A stretch of DNA of 64,000 nt from Ophioderma brevispina. Its lineage: Eukaryota > Echinodermata > Ophiuroidea > Amphilepidida > Ophiodermatidae. Below the pieces are notes generated by a model. The model was not told the origin of the DNA. It worked only from the letters and a program-made list of their open reading frames with translations, and did no database searches. The stretch lies in the NCBI GenBank assembly GCA_023653785.1, contig JAMKCH010071773.1:62001-126000 (forward strand), read 5' to 3'. The position numbers were made by a program, and so were the translations under genes. Shown here piece by piece: positions 35,225-47,645 of this stretch (position 1 is the first letter of the stretch; each line of letters opens with the position of its first letter).

Positions 35225-37799
35225 ACATGATTGGGGAATTTAAAAGTTTCACCCCTATTGTGATAAACTTAATTTGGCCCCTATTGAAAAAAGAGATACC
35301 TAAATTGAGAGTACTAAAACTAATTTTTTCTTAAATCCATGCTTGTAGAGGTCCATACTAACTATCAACAGGTGTGAAACCTTTTCTGTAGTGGGGGGTA
35401 AACGAATGCAATAAATAAGGCCACTTATGATATTCTGTTCCTGCTCTAATAGACAGAACGTCAAATACAGTACTCGCAATGAGTGTTTTACCAAAAGTGA
35501 AATGAGGCTTCATCATCGTTCTGTGGTTATTTCTTGTGTCTAAAGGATTTCTGACCTTGGTGTTGCTTGAATGCCTAAATATCTAAAAGTCGTGTAATTA
35601 AAAAAAAAAATAGTGACTTTATTTTTTATGGGTGAATCGGGACAAACGAAGACATTGCCGTTTCATAAGCCGGATTTTGTTATATATCCATCTAAAATAA
35701 ACTAAGGCTTTTAAACTAATTTGTTTAATAAACATTAAAAAACACAAAAACACAAACAGACAAAAAATAAAAAAGTGTTTTAATTAATTAATTATCTTGA
35801 TCAAAAGCACGACTCTCTTTTGTAGAAGTTTCACTTTTCGTGGATTGCCTATCAGTGATCACACAATTGGATGACTATATCGATCGCCCAAAAGTTGAAT
35901 TTCAAACTATGAAGGGTGAAATCCCCCCTTCGTAAAGTGAGTGAACTGTCACTCCATTGGAGGTTAAATTAATGCTTTAGAAAGTAGCGATTTCACTTCA
36001 CTAGAGTGGTCACGGTACCATTGACAATCCACGCTTTTGGAGTCAATTAAGTTCACTCTATTGCATTTTAGAGAGCACATAAGCAGCATATGCTAATTAC
36101 TACACGTAATATGTTAATTTGTTTATAACAAATACAAATTAAGGTATATAAATTTGTCTTATAGTATTATAACTAACATTGAAAACAAAAAAACAAAAAC
36201 ACACTCACTTGCTCATGTGATTATAATCGTGTTTTTGGTGGCAGAATCAGACCAGAAAGTAACAATGTAAAATATCATGATCCAATTAGTGCAACATTGT
36301 TAGACTCAGCCTAAAATACAATGTTATTAATTCATTTGTCTGTTTTTTACACTTTATACGTAATTTCACCATGAAACTAAAAAATACAAATGTGACTTAA
36401 TGAAAATGATTAACAGAGGTGGGACAAGATAATATACTGGGGTGGCGTCAAATAATAACTGAGGTGGCCCTCCCAATTTCGATGTTATTACCTCCCTGAC
36501 TGGAATGGGTCATTGAACAATGCGCTTTTTTTTGGGACAGGTGAGTTATGTAGTCCTGGAAGGCGTCATCTGTACACCGACATAGCTGGATAGTTTATAA
36601 GGATGTCTCCTCGGGCACGTGGTATATAAAATAACAAGAGAGGCGATGTTATAGCTCTTCTATATGAATAGCCGTTAGCAAACACACAGGAAGTATAAAA
36701 AGTAACTTTGAGCAAATATTTGTGAACATTACAAGAGTCTTAACACATAAACGTGCTTAAATGTATGTTTAAAAACAATAGAATTAGTCTTTGCCAATTG
36801 ATTGAGTGTTAACAATCAATAAGAAGTAATCAAATTGATTTGTAGCAGATTCTATAGACCAGTTAACATCCTATGTCACTTCTTTTGTTGCCTGCGAATC
36901 CATTCCTGCGAATCGTTATGGCCCATAGTAATTAAATCTAACAGATGACAATTGCCAGTGTGTAAACAGTCAGGCCGATATTTCAAAATAACCGGACCCA
37001 AATGTTTTACAAACAGTGCTGTTAATTGGTCTATAGGTTTTATCACATGCGGTCACAATTTCTCAAAGTAGCATACGTTTGTGGTTTGTGATCAGAAATA
37101 CATGTACTTTGGGCTCAAAACTCTGTATTTTTCATGTTTAAAAGAACTGACCAAAAGAACTCTTTTCTGAGGGTGGTGTCCTTAAATTGAAAGGATTGTT
37201 TTTTTCACGGCAACTAATTTGGCCAAAAGATGCGAGACTATGTAGAGTAATGAGACGGCAGAGCTAGTATTGAATGCGGTTAAGTTGAAATGCGGTGGAT
37301 TGGACTTCTAATAATTCATAATATGAGCGAAGATTGCAACATGGGCGATGTAACTAGGATCGGTCATTTGTTGAGCAATTGTGGATTGCCCCTTTAATGT
37401 GTGGTTTAAAATGATTCCGTGCAGATGCAGAAACAGAAATACATAGTAGTAGCAGTTTGCGACAGTGAAATGTTGTTTATTCAATGTTTGGAATGTAGAG
37501 ACAGCGTCAGTCCCGTGACATTGGAATGTGAATTAAAGAGAAAGAGAAAAAAAAACACGTTATACACATAATATCTAGTCCTGAATCTTGCCTTGCGTCC
37601 ATCGACAGAAAACATCAACAGATTTATTACTGTCACACACTAGAGGAAGTCACTGTGGTAGAGTAATACTTTTGTATGTAAAAAGTTGTGTTAGCTTGCA
37701 CATGGACCGAGATGCTTTTTTTTTCACAATCAAACCACTTTCGATTAGTTTCATCTTTAACATGATGCCAAATTCCTACTAGTTATTTGATTGTACGGG
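35225..37799. other. Intergenic, weak fold-back only
   Basis: CTTTTCGTGGATTGCC near 35832 and CAATCCACGCTTTTGG near 36024 form a short inverted pair enclosing about 175 bases with several AGTGA/TCACT phrases; possibly a small MITE. The rest is AT-rich with no gene, array or RNA gene recognised. Confidence 0.4.
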
Positions 37800-38881
37800 T
37801 TGGTAGCGTCAACCCTAGAGTTGTGATACTAAACTAATGCCCCTACTAGACCTGAGATACTAACTCATGCCCTACCTAGACCTGTCATACTAACTCCCAT
37901 GCCCTACCTAGACCTGTGATACTAACTCATTCCCTACCTATATAGACCTGTGATACAACCTCATTCCCTCCCTGGAGATGTGATACTAACTCAGACTATC
38001 CAGTCCAGACCTGTGTACTTAACTAAGGGCCCTACCTATATAGACCTGTGATACTAACGCGATGCATAATTAGGACTTGATACTAACTCATTGACCTACT
38101 ATATAGACCTTGATGATTTACCTAACTCATGCTCCTCCTCCCTACCTAGACCTGTGATACTAACTCATTCCCTTATCCAGACCTGTGATTACTAACTCAT
38201 GCCCTACTATAATAGACCTGTGATTACTAACTCATGCCCTACCTAGACCTGTGATACTAACTCATTCCCTACCTATATAGACCTGTGATACTAACTCATT
38301 CCCTACCTATATAGACCTGTGATACTAACTCATTCCCTTGAACTAGGACCTTGTGAGCTAACTCATACCTACCTAACCTGGATAGAACTATGCCATCCTA
38401 CCTACTAAAACCTGTGATAACTAACACATGCCCTACCTAAACCTGTTGATAAGAAATCCTGCCCGAAGACCTGTGATATAACTCCCTGCCCTACCTATAA
38501 GACCTTGATACTAACTCATGCCCTACCTAGACCTGTCATACTAACTCATTCCCTACCTAGAACCTGTGAACTAACTCATGCCTCTACTAGAATGTGATAC
38601 TAACTCATGCCCTACCTAAACCTGTGATTACTAAATCATGCCTACCTAAACCTGTGATACAACTCATTCCCTACTATAATAGACCTTGTGATACTAACTC
38701 AGGCCTACATATTAGACCTTGTGGCTTTCTCTAACTCATGCCATACCTAGACTGTGATAATAACTCATGCCCTACCTAGACCTGTCATACTAACTCATTC
38801 CCTACCTATATAGACCTGTGATACTAACTAATGCCCCCCCTACCTTAGGACCTGGGATACTAACTCATGCCCTACATATTC
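37800..38881. repeat. 30-bp minisatellite, left part
   Basis: Tandem copies built on CTAACTCATGCCCTACCTAG followed by ACCTGTGATA. A 34-bp variant has CATTCCC and an extra TATA (CCTACCTATATAGACC). Roughly 35 copies, with very many single-base insertions, deletions and homopolymer errors between copies. The array is cut by the LTR element at 38882 and resumes at 46818. Confidence 0.9.
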
Positions 38882-40017
38882 TGTTTATGAACGTTCTAGG
38901 AGACATCTAAGTCAGAATACCTTTCAAACACAAATAATGAGCTTGTGCACAAAGGATCTAAAATTATATTATAATAAACAGTTTTAATGATCATTAACAA
39001 TATTCCATACAATTTTTTAATTGAAAAAAACAAACTTTACATAAAAGTACACTCAATTTTAAGATTACATGTATACTTATTGTCTCAAGAATGTCCACTA
39101 TTGTCCACAAGAAGCGTTTTTGCAGTTCAACGATGATATGTACTCACCAGCGAAAAGACTCCCAAATGACAGCGCACAAGAAGTTCATACACAACTCCTC
39201 AGGGTATTATTTCCAGGGAATCTGTCAGTCCTGAAGGTTAGGTAATCTTGTCCAGCAGTTCAAGGACGACGGGGCTTTCCCGCGACGAAAATGGTCCACA
39301 TAATAAAGCAGGTATATACCACCATCAGTCGTCGCTATGTCTTCATATAGGCCACCAAACTGGAAATCCCTTTTTTTGATTCCAAAAATGAAAGCTCTTT
39401 GGCTTACAAGCCGACAGCATGACGATTTAGCTATCAAGATAGGCGCGGTATCCAAAATATTAAATCCTGGCAACTAGTGTTAGGAAACTCAATCTACCAT
39501 AGTGTGAAAAACTAGCTATAGTATCTGGATAGCGCCAGAGCTCTAGTTCAGCTCCTCTGATTTCAACTGCGGCGGACTCGAGACTTAGCTCTAATCTCCT
39601 ATATATACTGGACTTCACAAAAATCCAGTCTAAAAATGACATTACATTCATTTCTTATGCATAAACATGACCTTGCACATCAAATCAGATATTTCACAAT
39701 TAAATTACATCATTCATATATATAACTTTGTACTGAAACTAGTTCAAAACAAAATATAAAATTAAAAAAAAAATAAACAAGTTTCTAATTTTAGCATCCT
39801 TGGGGAATTCCCAAATTCCCTTATTGGGCTTTTTAATGGCAGATTTATTCAAACAGGTTGCAGCAGGTTCTAGGTAGCAAACAAACTAGGGGTATTTCCC
39901 CTTCTCTATTTATAGTTAAACCAAAATACTTTTCCCGTGAGAAATCTTTCTTATAAAAATGTGAGAAAATAATATTTTTAAATAAGCTTAATCAGAAATG
40001 GTGGAGGGCCATATAAA
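38882..40017 (-). repeat. 3' LTR of the Gmr1-like element
   Basis: 1136 bases, aligning along its length with 45705-46817, including shared blocks such as TACATAAAAGTACACTCAAT, CATGACCTTGC and TCATATATATAACTTTGT. The polypurine tract abuts its inner side at 40018. On the minus strand TATATATAGG (39598-39607) is a TATA-like box. Differences from the other LTR are mostly one-base indels plus a replaced stretch around 39735-39765. Confidence 0.88.
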
Positions 40018-40030
40018 TCTCCCCCTCTTA
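40018..40030 (-). promoter_or_regulatory. Polypurine tract
   Basis: Read on the minus strand the sequence is AAGAGGGGGAGA, ending exactly where the LTR copy begins. In LTR elements this RNase H-resistant purine run primes plus-strand DNA synthesis. Its position independently confirms the leftward orientation. Confidence 0.8.
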
Positions 40031-40204
40031 TAAAAAGAAAATTTGAAATGAAATGAAAAATTTTCCAAAATCTGCTTATACCTTTAACCTGTGTTGGTTA
40101 TTTTAAATGCAGTTTACACAGTGTAAAATTTACACTGTTATTAATGTTCTTGCAGTGCTGCCTTCAGTATATTATTACAACAATTGTAATACTAAATTCC
40201 TGAA

Positions 40205-41600
40205 CAAAAATTAGGCAGCTCTGGACACGGCATTTCTGCCCAAGACCTTATCTTTTCCTTTGATAAGTCTTATGTCGCAGAGATTGTATTCTTGTATAGA
40301 GTTAAACTCCACCTGGCAAGTCTCTGATTTCTGTTGTTCATCTGATGGATGGAAAGTCAACGGATTGTGATCCGTGTACACTAGAACTGGGATGCACTGG
40401 TTGTAATCAAGTACACTTCAAAAAATTTTGCAATGACAGTAGCAATGCAAGAATTCTTTCTCAATTGTTGAGTTAGTTTTTGATTTTGTTTGTCAAACTC
40501 TATTTGAGAAATAACATACAGGATGATCTACATCATTTTCATCTGCTTGCATGAGGAACCTCCACACACAGCATACACACTTGCATCAAATGCCAACGTG
40601 AATTGTTTCTGAAAGTCTGGCGGCAATCAAACTGGGCTTCATCAAAATAGATTTGATTTCTCAAACGCTTTTGGGCTGCTCTGACAGACAAATTTGCGTT
40701 TTTTTCTTCAGAAGGTTGGTCAGCGGACATGCCATTTCTGAAACTGGAGACAGTAGTTTCTGTAATACAGCCCAACCTAAGCATCTCATGAGATCTCCTC
40801 TTGCCCCTGTGGTGTGGGGAATTTCTCAATTGCTTCAACTTTGCAGTGATGTGATGGCCCTAATTTGCCCTGTCCTCACAACATTGCCTAAGTATGTGAC
40901 ATTTGCATGGCAAATAATTCACTTTTTCCACCAGATTCACGTTCTAAACCGGCCTGCCTGCGATAATTTCTCAAATAACAAGTGATGGAGCTTGTTCAAG
41001 TGTTCTTCCCATGTTTCACGTACACAAGGAGATCATAGACATATGCTTCACAATTTTCTCTGTCTGCTACTACTGTGTTCACTAATCTCTGAAACGGTAG
41101 AATTTTTGAGACCAAATGCCATTCTTTGTATTGGTATTAAGGCATCGGGCGTACAAAAGCTGAAATTTCTTTGGCCACGGTTCAGTGAGGGGAAACTTGC
41201 AATACCCCTTCAACAAATCAAATTTGTAAAAATTGGCATTTCCATTTCTATGCAATCAGTTTGTGGCTAAATCGGAGTAGTGTGGGATTGTTTTTTTGGT
41301 GTTAATTTTATGAGTCGGTTTTGGACTTACAACGGTTGACTTTTTCGAAAATCTGTGCACAAAACGGAATGAACCTCAGGCTTTGGGAACAGAATACATG
41401 GGGAACTCCATTACTATTGCTTGCTCTTACTATTCACATTGTCTAACATGTATTTCACATCATCCTGATAGGTTGCAACTTGATTGGATTCACACTATAA
41501 GGATGTTGCTTTAAAGGCTCAGAGTCCCCTACATCTATGCATGGGTTAGGACATGTGTCGTCCTAGGTAAATCAGGAAATTATGTTCTCCCACGCATGAA
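40205..41600 (-). pseudogene. Reverse transcriptase and RNase H, degenerate
   Basis: Minus-strand frames, shifted repeatedly, show Ty3/gypsy reverse transcriptase from about 41560 (LKQHPY, then a palm segment with LVPKP-like and FDLLKG-like phrases). The active site at 41032-41043 reads YVYD followed by LLVY, where the family has YVDD. Next come KVEAIEKFPTPQ-like connection sequence and an RNase H region near 40640-40205 with LMQADEN, STIEKE and VYTDHNPLTF. This block lies downstream of the integrase, which defines the unusual pol order. Frameshifts occur about every 50-100 bases. RNase H is followed by an AT-rich near-palindrome (40118-40138) and the polypurine tract. Confidence 0.85.
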
Positions 41601-41854
41601 TTAACTCTCATTATTCACCTGTTGACTTTGTGGGAGGTAACCTAATTCTTGCTAAATTGGCAAGTATGTCAGAATTTTTGTTTAATTTGGACAACCATAC
41701 TCATTTTCTGTGTTGACAGTGCTGTTTTGTTCAAATTTTCTAACTCGGTGATTGTCACCATTTGTAACTCATCACTAACTCTAGAGAAAGTACACATGCA
41801 GGCTTTATGTCATCATCTCTGTTAATTATATCTTTTGAGCAGATTATTGTGACA

Positions 41855-42935
41855 TTAATTGTCGACTTTTACTCCTACCTGTTTGGTGTGATACAGAGTC
41901 AAGGCTCCCTTTGTTCTCAATTCAATGGTCCAGAATACGGGCGTGCAAAGGATGCCCTTGTATTGGGAAAAAGTGCCAAAACTTATCACTGGCTGAAAAA
42001 CTCTGTTCCTTGCAATCTTTGTCATACCATGTTCCATTTTTGAACTGACTTGCTTTGAAGATTTTGTTTGGCAATTTATGGGGATCTTTGGAGCATGTGC
42101 ATGAACTAATTGAGACACATAGTCTAAACAAATTCCATTTAGGATTTCAACACAACCAATTTTCTTTCAGTGTTTCAATGGTCCCATAACTTTGTGACCA
42201 AACTCAACTCAAATGGACTAAATCCTAGAGGACTCTTGTACAGCCTCCTTGGTAGCAAATAACAGGAGATGAAACTCCCTCATCCCAATCCCTCTCAAAT
42301 TCCAAACCAATAGGTTTGTGATCAGTGTTTTCAATGGTTGGTGGTACCTTTCTAGGGCCCCTGGGATTCTGGGTTGTATGCTGACTAAGAAATGTAATGG
42401 GAAATTCCCAACTGGTCCATCACTTGTTGGTACAACAAACCTGGACATGAAATTGATCCTTGATCAGACGGAATGATTTTGGAAGGCTAATAGGGTGAAA
42501 AATGTGTTAGAGCTTTCACTATATTCTGTCGCCCTAATATTTCTCAAAGGGTTTTATTAGCCATCAGGAATCTTGTTGGAAGCACAAATGAGGGTCAGTA
42601 AATTAATGATTTCCTGACTTGGTCCTTTGAAGTGGTCCTACGCAATCTACTAACACCCTATAAATGGCCTTATCAAATGCTGGTATTGGTTTTTGCAAGG
42701 GAGCAGTAGGAATTTTTGTTGGCTTGCCCACCATTTGAAATGTGTGACAAGTCTTACAATACTCAGACACATCTTTTCTGAGTGTAGGCAACCAAAAGTG
42801 ACTCCTAATTCTGTCATGGGTTTTTCTCACACCTAAGTGTCCTTGCCATGGGACATCATGGCTTTGCCTATCATTCCCTATGGTATACCTTTCGGCACTA
42901 CAATTTGATGCTCAACCTTCCATTCCTCATATACA
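41855..42935 (-). pseudogene. Integrase, degenerate
   Basis: Starts with an H2C2 zinc-binding domain (HDVPWQGH, then CKTC after the usual spacing). The catalytic core has a first Asp in LVDCVGPL, a second in a DQGS-like segment near 42465, and the Glu in GALERYH near 42350. A C-terminal GPY/F-type segment (QGHPLHAR near 41940) follows. The longest uninterrupted pieces are 75 and 76 codons (42830-42603 and 42448-42218). The enzyme would join element cDNA to host DNA. It lies between protease and reverse transcriptase. Confidence 0.88.
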
Positions 42936-43429
42936 AGTGCATCAGGTGGCCGCCATGTTCTCATGAGGACACCATTTTGCTTGTAGAAACATACAGGAAT
43001 TTGCTCGGCTTCCTGTTGCGACAATGCCTTCTCACCTAATTTCTAAGTGATTGGTCGGTGTGCTGCCTCATTTACAAGCTTGTCATGGTTTTAAAAGGGG
43101 TCTACTTTGACAGTCCCTAACTCTTTATCATGCTCACGGGCGGATTGTCAGTGGTCTTACCAGTGTCACTTGTTTGTTGCTCCAGGGGCTGGATTTTCAC
43201 TCACAGGGAATTAGTCTCCCCTGAACGAGGAAGACTTGACCTCCCAAATTCCATCTAATGTTGATGAAAAAAGGATTCCTCTAAATTGGGGACCAAGTCA
43301 TCCTCGAAGCGCTTCTTCCATGGATGAGTTATTTGCAATCATCACCTGTCTCACTGTTTTCCGGTGAGGCTTTTTCTCGTCATTGACCTAGTTACTGACC
43401 ACATGCTGGGAAAATGTCTATTCCTCACT

Positions 43430-43700
43430 CAAACTTATCCACTCTACAGGGCACCTGGGAATTCGAAATTATGGGATCTGGGAGCACTTTCCCCCTGCCA
43501 ATCATTCCCTAACAACATGGATAACCCCTTTAACTGGGATAGTCTTTGTCTAACACAAGTGTGACAAGTTCCCAGACCAAGTCTGATTTCAAAATTCATT
43601 TTGTGAAAGAGGGAAACGACTACAATCCATACCTATCCCATGAATCAATGCAATAGTTCCTGTGGAACTCTTAATATAAAATGGAAGTGATCTTCCAATA
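43430..43700 (-). pseudogene. Aspartic protease region, degenerate
   Basis: Between the Gag zinc knuckle and integrase, minus-strand frames show a retropepsin-like C-terminal half ending GKVLPDPI near 43480, a phrase typical of the protease/pol junction in this type of element. The catalytic DSG/DTG triplet is not clean (a frame-shifted candidate lies near 43645). Identification rests on order and the downstream motif. Confidence 0.55.
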
Positions 43701-43967
43701 TCTGGACTGCGCGCAGCAGCACGTGTTCCCGCTTGATTCTAATGGGTTTTGGATCTAAAAACATCACCTGGAAAAGTGAATACAAAGCACTCAAACAAAA
43801 GGCTCCTGTAAAGTAATCCCTTAACTTTTTCTGTGTCAAATTCCCGTTTGTGGGTTTCTTGTTCTGAACAGAAGAATGAACTTTCGACCTCAAAGTAAAT
43901 GCACAACCCTATTGGTTTGGACTCACTTGTGGCCCCTCCTTTGGGTGGATTAGCCATGTATCTCCGA

Positions 43968-45160
43968 ACACCGTGACTTGTATGTCCTGGCGTCTTACAG
44001 TGATTGCACGTGTAAAACTGTGTTGTGGGTCCCATCCCCTGTTTCTGATTAGCACCATTTACTTTCTTACTCCCCTTTTCATGGGAAACTGACTGGATTT
44101 CCCCTCTGAGTGCTAATGAGACGCTTTGTTAGAACCCGGACTTATGTTGTGTAGTTGTTCTGTTACCTAGTAAATTATTGGTAGGAATATAGTATGACTT
44201 AATTGTGTGTCAATGCATAATTAGTCTGCCCTGTCACGGCGGCTTCACGCCCAAACTGTCCAATTTTGTTTTCATCAGATGTGTTTTGATATCTGAGTTT
44301 GTAGGACACTGTTTGAACTCTTCAACGAACATCAACTCCCTACGTTGACCAAACTTTTGCCCCCGACTTCTTTGTGAGAGAAGCCAGCGATTCAAAACAT
44401 TTGTCCTTTACGCGGGCAAAGTCAACATGGGTTCTGGTCAGCTTTTTCTGACCAGACCTGAAGTTTTGTCTATATGCCCTTTTTTCTGGAACAATTCATA
44501 TTGCTTTAAGCACTGCCTGCTTAACCTCGTCATATCACTACATCTTCTGGTCTAATGACATGGCCCCCCGAAATATATTTATCGGGCTTTACCAATGAAC
44601 ACTGACTGTGTAGCAAGGTCCAAGACTCCTGGGCCATTCAAGCTATTGGCAATTTCTCAAAGTTGCTAAGAAGTATTTGTTATACTTCTTGTGTTCCTGA
44701 AATTTTGGAACCAGGCGAATTTTTTTCACCGCATCAAAACAAGATTCATTGGAAGAGTCTGATTGAGGCTAGCTGTTGTTTCAATTTTTTAACTCTAGTT
44801 GAGCGTTAAGCTCTTTGTTTCATCTCCATTTACATTTCCTTTGTTTCATGTCATTTTGCATTCAATTTCTTTGGTTGCATTCTTTTGGCATCTGCATTTG
44901 CAACTTTTATTTTCTAATACAAATGCCTTTTTCTTTCGGTTGCCTTCTGGGAAATTTGCAGTTCATTTTCTTTTTGGTCATTTGGAATTTGCATTTCTAT
45001 TTTCTTTTTGGCTTTTTGTTCAATTTCCAACTTTTTCCAACTCGATTTCCTTTGAACGGTGAAATCCAGTCCAGAACCTTGCGAAAACGTAGAACCCGGA
45101 TCCAGACAAAAGTGAACACCTGTTCGCGCTACAATGGTGAAAGATATCGACATGACCCCA
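43968..45160 (-). pseudogene. Gag with SCAN-like capsid segment, degenerate
   Basis: On the minus strand a basic, charged N-terminal part (frame 45153-44914, rich in K, E and Q, coiled-coil-like) precedes a capsid segment at about 44534-44335. That segment reads YDEVKQAVLKA, then AYRQNFRSGQKK and HVDFARVKDKCFE, the pattern of SCAN domains. The gene ends in a zinc knuckle, CNHCKTPGH at 44007-43980, whose final Cys is one frame away. SCAN domains of vertebrate zinc-finger proteins are thought to derive from Gmr1-like Gag, which agrees with the pol order. Several stops and frameshifts interrupt the gene. Confidence 0.78.
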
Positions 45161-45684
45161 CACTACAAAACCATCAATCCTTCGACCCTCCGCCAACTCC
45201 CCAGGTCTTCCCCACCTTCATTCTCCAATGTAGTGTCTACAATATTACCCCTCAACTCCTCTGGCTCTCTCGTTTGCCTTTGTTCCTCCCTTCTATATTT
45301 ATCCAAATATGAAAAAGTTTTTAAATCCCAACAACATCTTCCTGGACAAACTTTTTCAATCAAAGTATTTTTGATGTACGTGCTTTCTCATGAGTTTTGG
45401 GCCTCAATCCTAATAAATGCTTGCTAGTTTCATTAACTCAGGCTTTTCAGCTCATTCACACTTCTCCCAAGTTAGTTGCCCTATGAACACTTCGGGATCA
45501 AAAATCCATGTGATTGTAATCTACAACACAAGATACTAATTGAACCAAACTACAAATTAGTACATTGGTAATACACAACACAATTTGGTATGAAATGTGG
45601 CACAATTTGTTTACAATCTTTTTCACACTTTTAATGTGTAAATTCTGAACAAAAAGGCCTCAAAATTCTCTCAATCAATTCCAG

Positions 45685-45702
45685 GAAAAAGACGCACCCC
45701 AA
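45685..45702 (-). promoter_or_regulatory. Probable primer-binding site
   Basis: Directly inside the 5' LTR the minus strand reads TTGGGGTGCGTCTTTTTCC. The TGG near its start fits pairing with a tRNA CCA end, but I cannot assign the tRNA. Confidence 0.4.
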
Positions 45703-45704
45703 TT

Positions 45705-46817
45705 TGTTTTGTCGTCTCGTGGACGCCTAAAGGTCAGAAATACCTTTCCAAAACACACAATAAACGCCTGATGCCAATGATCTAACTTATATTAATAATA
45801 CAGTTTTTAATGCTCTTTACTGGATTTGGTTCAAGAATTTGGTTATGTCCAAAACAACTGTACATAAAAGTACACTCAATATTTAAAGATTACATGTTTT
45901 TACGTATGTGTACTCAAGAATGTCCACAAATGTCCACAAGAAGTCGTTGAAGTTCATCGATGATATGTCCTCACAGCGAAGACCCTAAAATGACAGGCAA
46001 CAAGTTTCATATCAAACTCCTCAGGTTATTTTATTTCCAAGGAATCTGCTCAGTCCTGAAAGTATACTTGTCCAGCAGTTGCAAGACGACGGGCTGTCCT
46101 CGACGACAAATGTCACAATAATAAAATCCGAGTAGGTAGTTAATATACCAACAGCAGTCTGCGCATGTCCTCATATAGGACACAAACTGGAATCCCTTTT
46201 GAGTCCAAAACTGAAGCTCTTTGGCTTCTTAAAGACGACAGCAGACTATTTAGTTATCAAGCCGGCGGCCCATCCAAAATATTAAATCCTGGCAATAGAT
46301 GTAGAACTCAAATCTACAATTATTTAGAGAAAAACTAGCTATATTTATACTGTAACTCCAGAGCTTCTAGTTCAGATCCTCTGATTGCAAACTGCTGGCG
46401 GCGAGACTTGAGCTCAATCTCCTATATATACGACGTTCACAAAAATCCAGTCGAAATAGACATTACAATCATTTCTATGCATTAAACATGACCTTGCCAC
46501 CACAAATCAGATTTCCAATTCTAATTACATCATTTCATATATATAACTTTGTGGGGGAATCCCAGATCTTGCAATGTATTTTGCTCTCAAAAAAGCTGCG
46601 GGATATTAATAAAAAAGTTTCTAAATTTGCATCTTGGGGAATTCCCCATTCCCTTATGGTGCAATCAAAAAGGTGCAGGTTAGCAAAAAAAAAATAGGGG
46701 TATTCCCCTTTCTCCTTTATAGTAAACCAAAAACTACTTTTCCGTGAGAAATCTCTTCTCTAATAAAATGAGAAAAATAATATTTTAAAAAGTTAGAAAA
46801 AATGGAGGCCTATAACA
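45705..46817 (-). repeat. 5' LTR of the Gmr1-like element
   Basis: 1113 bases. In element orientation it begins TGTTATAGG at 46817 and ends ACAAAACA at 45705. A TATA-like TATATATAGG (46421-46430) is the likely promoter. Divergence from the 3' LTR is dominated by single-base indels. Confidence 0.88.
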
Positions 46818-47171
46818 AATATAGACCTGTGATACTAACTCATGGCCCTACCTTAACTGTGATTATAAAACTCAGGCCCTATCCATCGACTGTGATACTA
46901 ACTATGCCCTAATCTGTAAACCTGTGATACAACTCAGGCCCTAACTAAACCTGTGGATCTACTCATTCCTACATAATAGACCTGTGAATACTAAACTCAT
47001 GCCCTACCTATATAGACCTGTGATACTAACTCATTCCCTACCTATATAGACCTGTGATACTAACTCATGCCCTACCTAGACCTGTGATACTAACTCATGC
47101 CCTACCTAGACCTGTGATACTAACTCATGCCCTACCTAGACCTGTGATACTAACTCATGCCCTACCTAGAC
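46818..47171. repeat. 30-bp minisatellite, right part
   Basis: Continuation of the array at 37800-38881 beyond the LTR element. From about 47056 four consecutive 30-base copies are identical (ACCTGTGATACTAACTCATG plus CCCTACCTAG), whereas copies nearer the element are full of indels. A + frame reading repeated HALPRP decapeptides arises because 30 is divisible by three; it is not a gene. Confidence 0.9.
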
Positions 47172-47645
47172 CTATCAGAAAAGAAAGCTTATTATTTTAT
47201 ACCATCTCTCCCAAATTTTGGAATAACTTCTCAGCCCTGTCATTAGTACACGTTGGAAACATTTAAAACCCTTTGCCAGGACTTTGGGCTACTTCTAGCC
47301 CAGGTTCGCTTCAGCGATTTCATTGTTTTGGTGCAGTGACGCTGAACGATTGCTGAAGCTAGCAAGATAGCCAATTCTGGCCGGAACATGCCCTTGTTTC
47401 CAGACCTAATGTCTTGCCGCTAGGCTGTTTTTCAATGAAACTGCAACTCGATATAGACTGGTCTGCCCACACAAGTTTGCCGCCGGGAGGTCAGTAAATG
47501 CCAATTTTTATCGCTAAAGTCCTTGGTGTGCAAGGGCCAGGAAAATACCTAGCATGGGTCCGGGTAAAGGGTTAAGGGGAATCTAGTTACAAATCTGATA
47601 GAGTAGTTAAAATGACAGTTTTAGATAATTTGTAATCTGCAAAGT
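47172..47645. other. Intergenic, no gene recognised
   Basis: Unique-looking, somewhat GC-richer sequence without a supportable frame. Confidence 0.45.

Larger units (their letters stand above)
38882..46817 (-). mobile_element. Gmr1-like Ty3/gypsy LTR retrotransposon
   Basis: Complete in outline and transcribed leftwards: 5' LTR (45705-46817), primer-binding region, gag with SCAN-like capsid segment and zinc knuckle, protease, integrase, reverse transcriptase, RNase H, polypurine tract, 3' LTR (38882-40017). Both outer ends fit the TG...CA rule (TGTTTATG at 38882, TATAACA ending 46817). Integrase lies upstream of reverse transcriptase, the reverse of normal Ty3/gypsy order and the hallmark of the Gmr1-like clade. 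All domains are broken by many frameshifts and stops, and the RT active site reads YVYD, so the copy cannot be active as sequenced. It sits inside a 30-bp minisatellite; the flanks (CATATTC on the left, AATATAG on the right) suggest an ATAT-type target duplication, blurred by indels. Confidence 0.9.

Noticed and set aside
44799..45312. 165-codon + frame, hydrophobic and Phe-rich
   Set aside because: Antisense shadow of the Lys/Glu-rich gypsy Gag coding strand; Lys and Glu codons read as Phe and Leu on the opposite strand, imitating a membrane protein.
47054..47266. Open frame with repeated HALPRP decapeptides, resembling a repeat protein
   Set aside because: It is the 30-bp minisatellite read in one phase; 30 is divisible by three, so any open phase yields decapeptides. 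No start context or unique flanking coding sequence.
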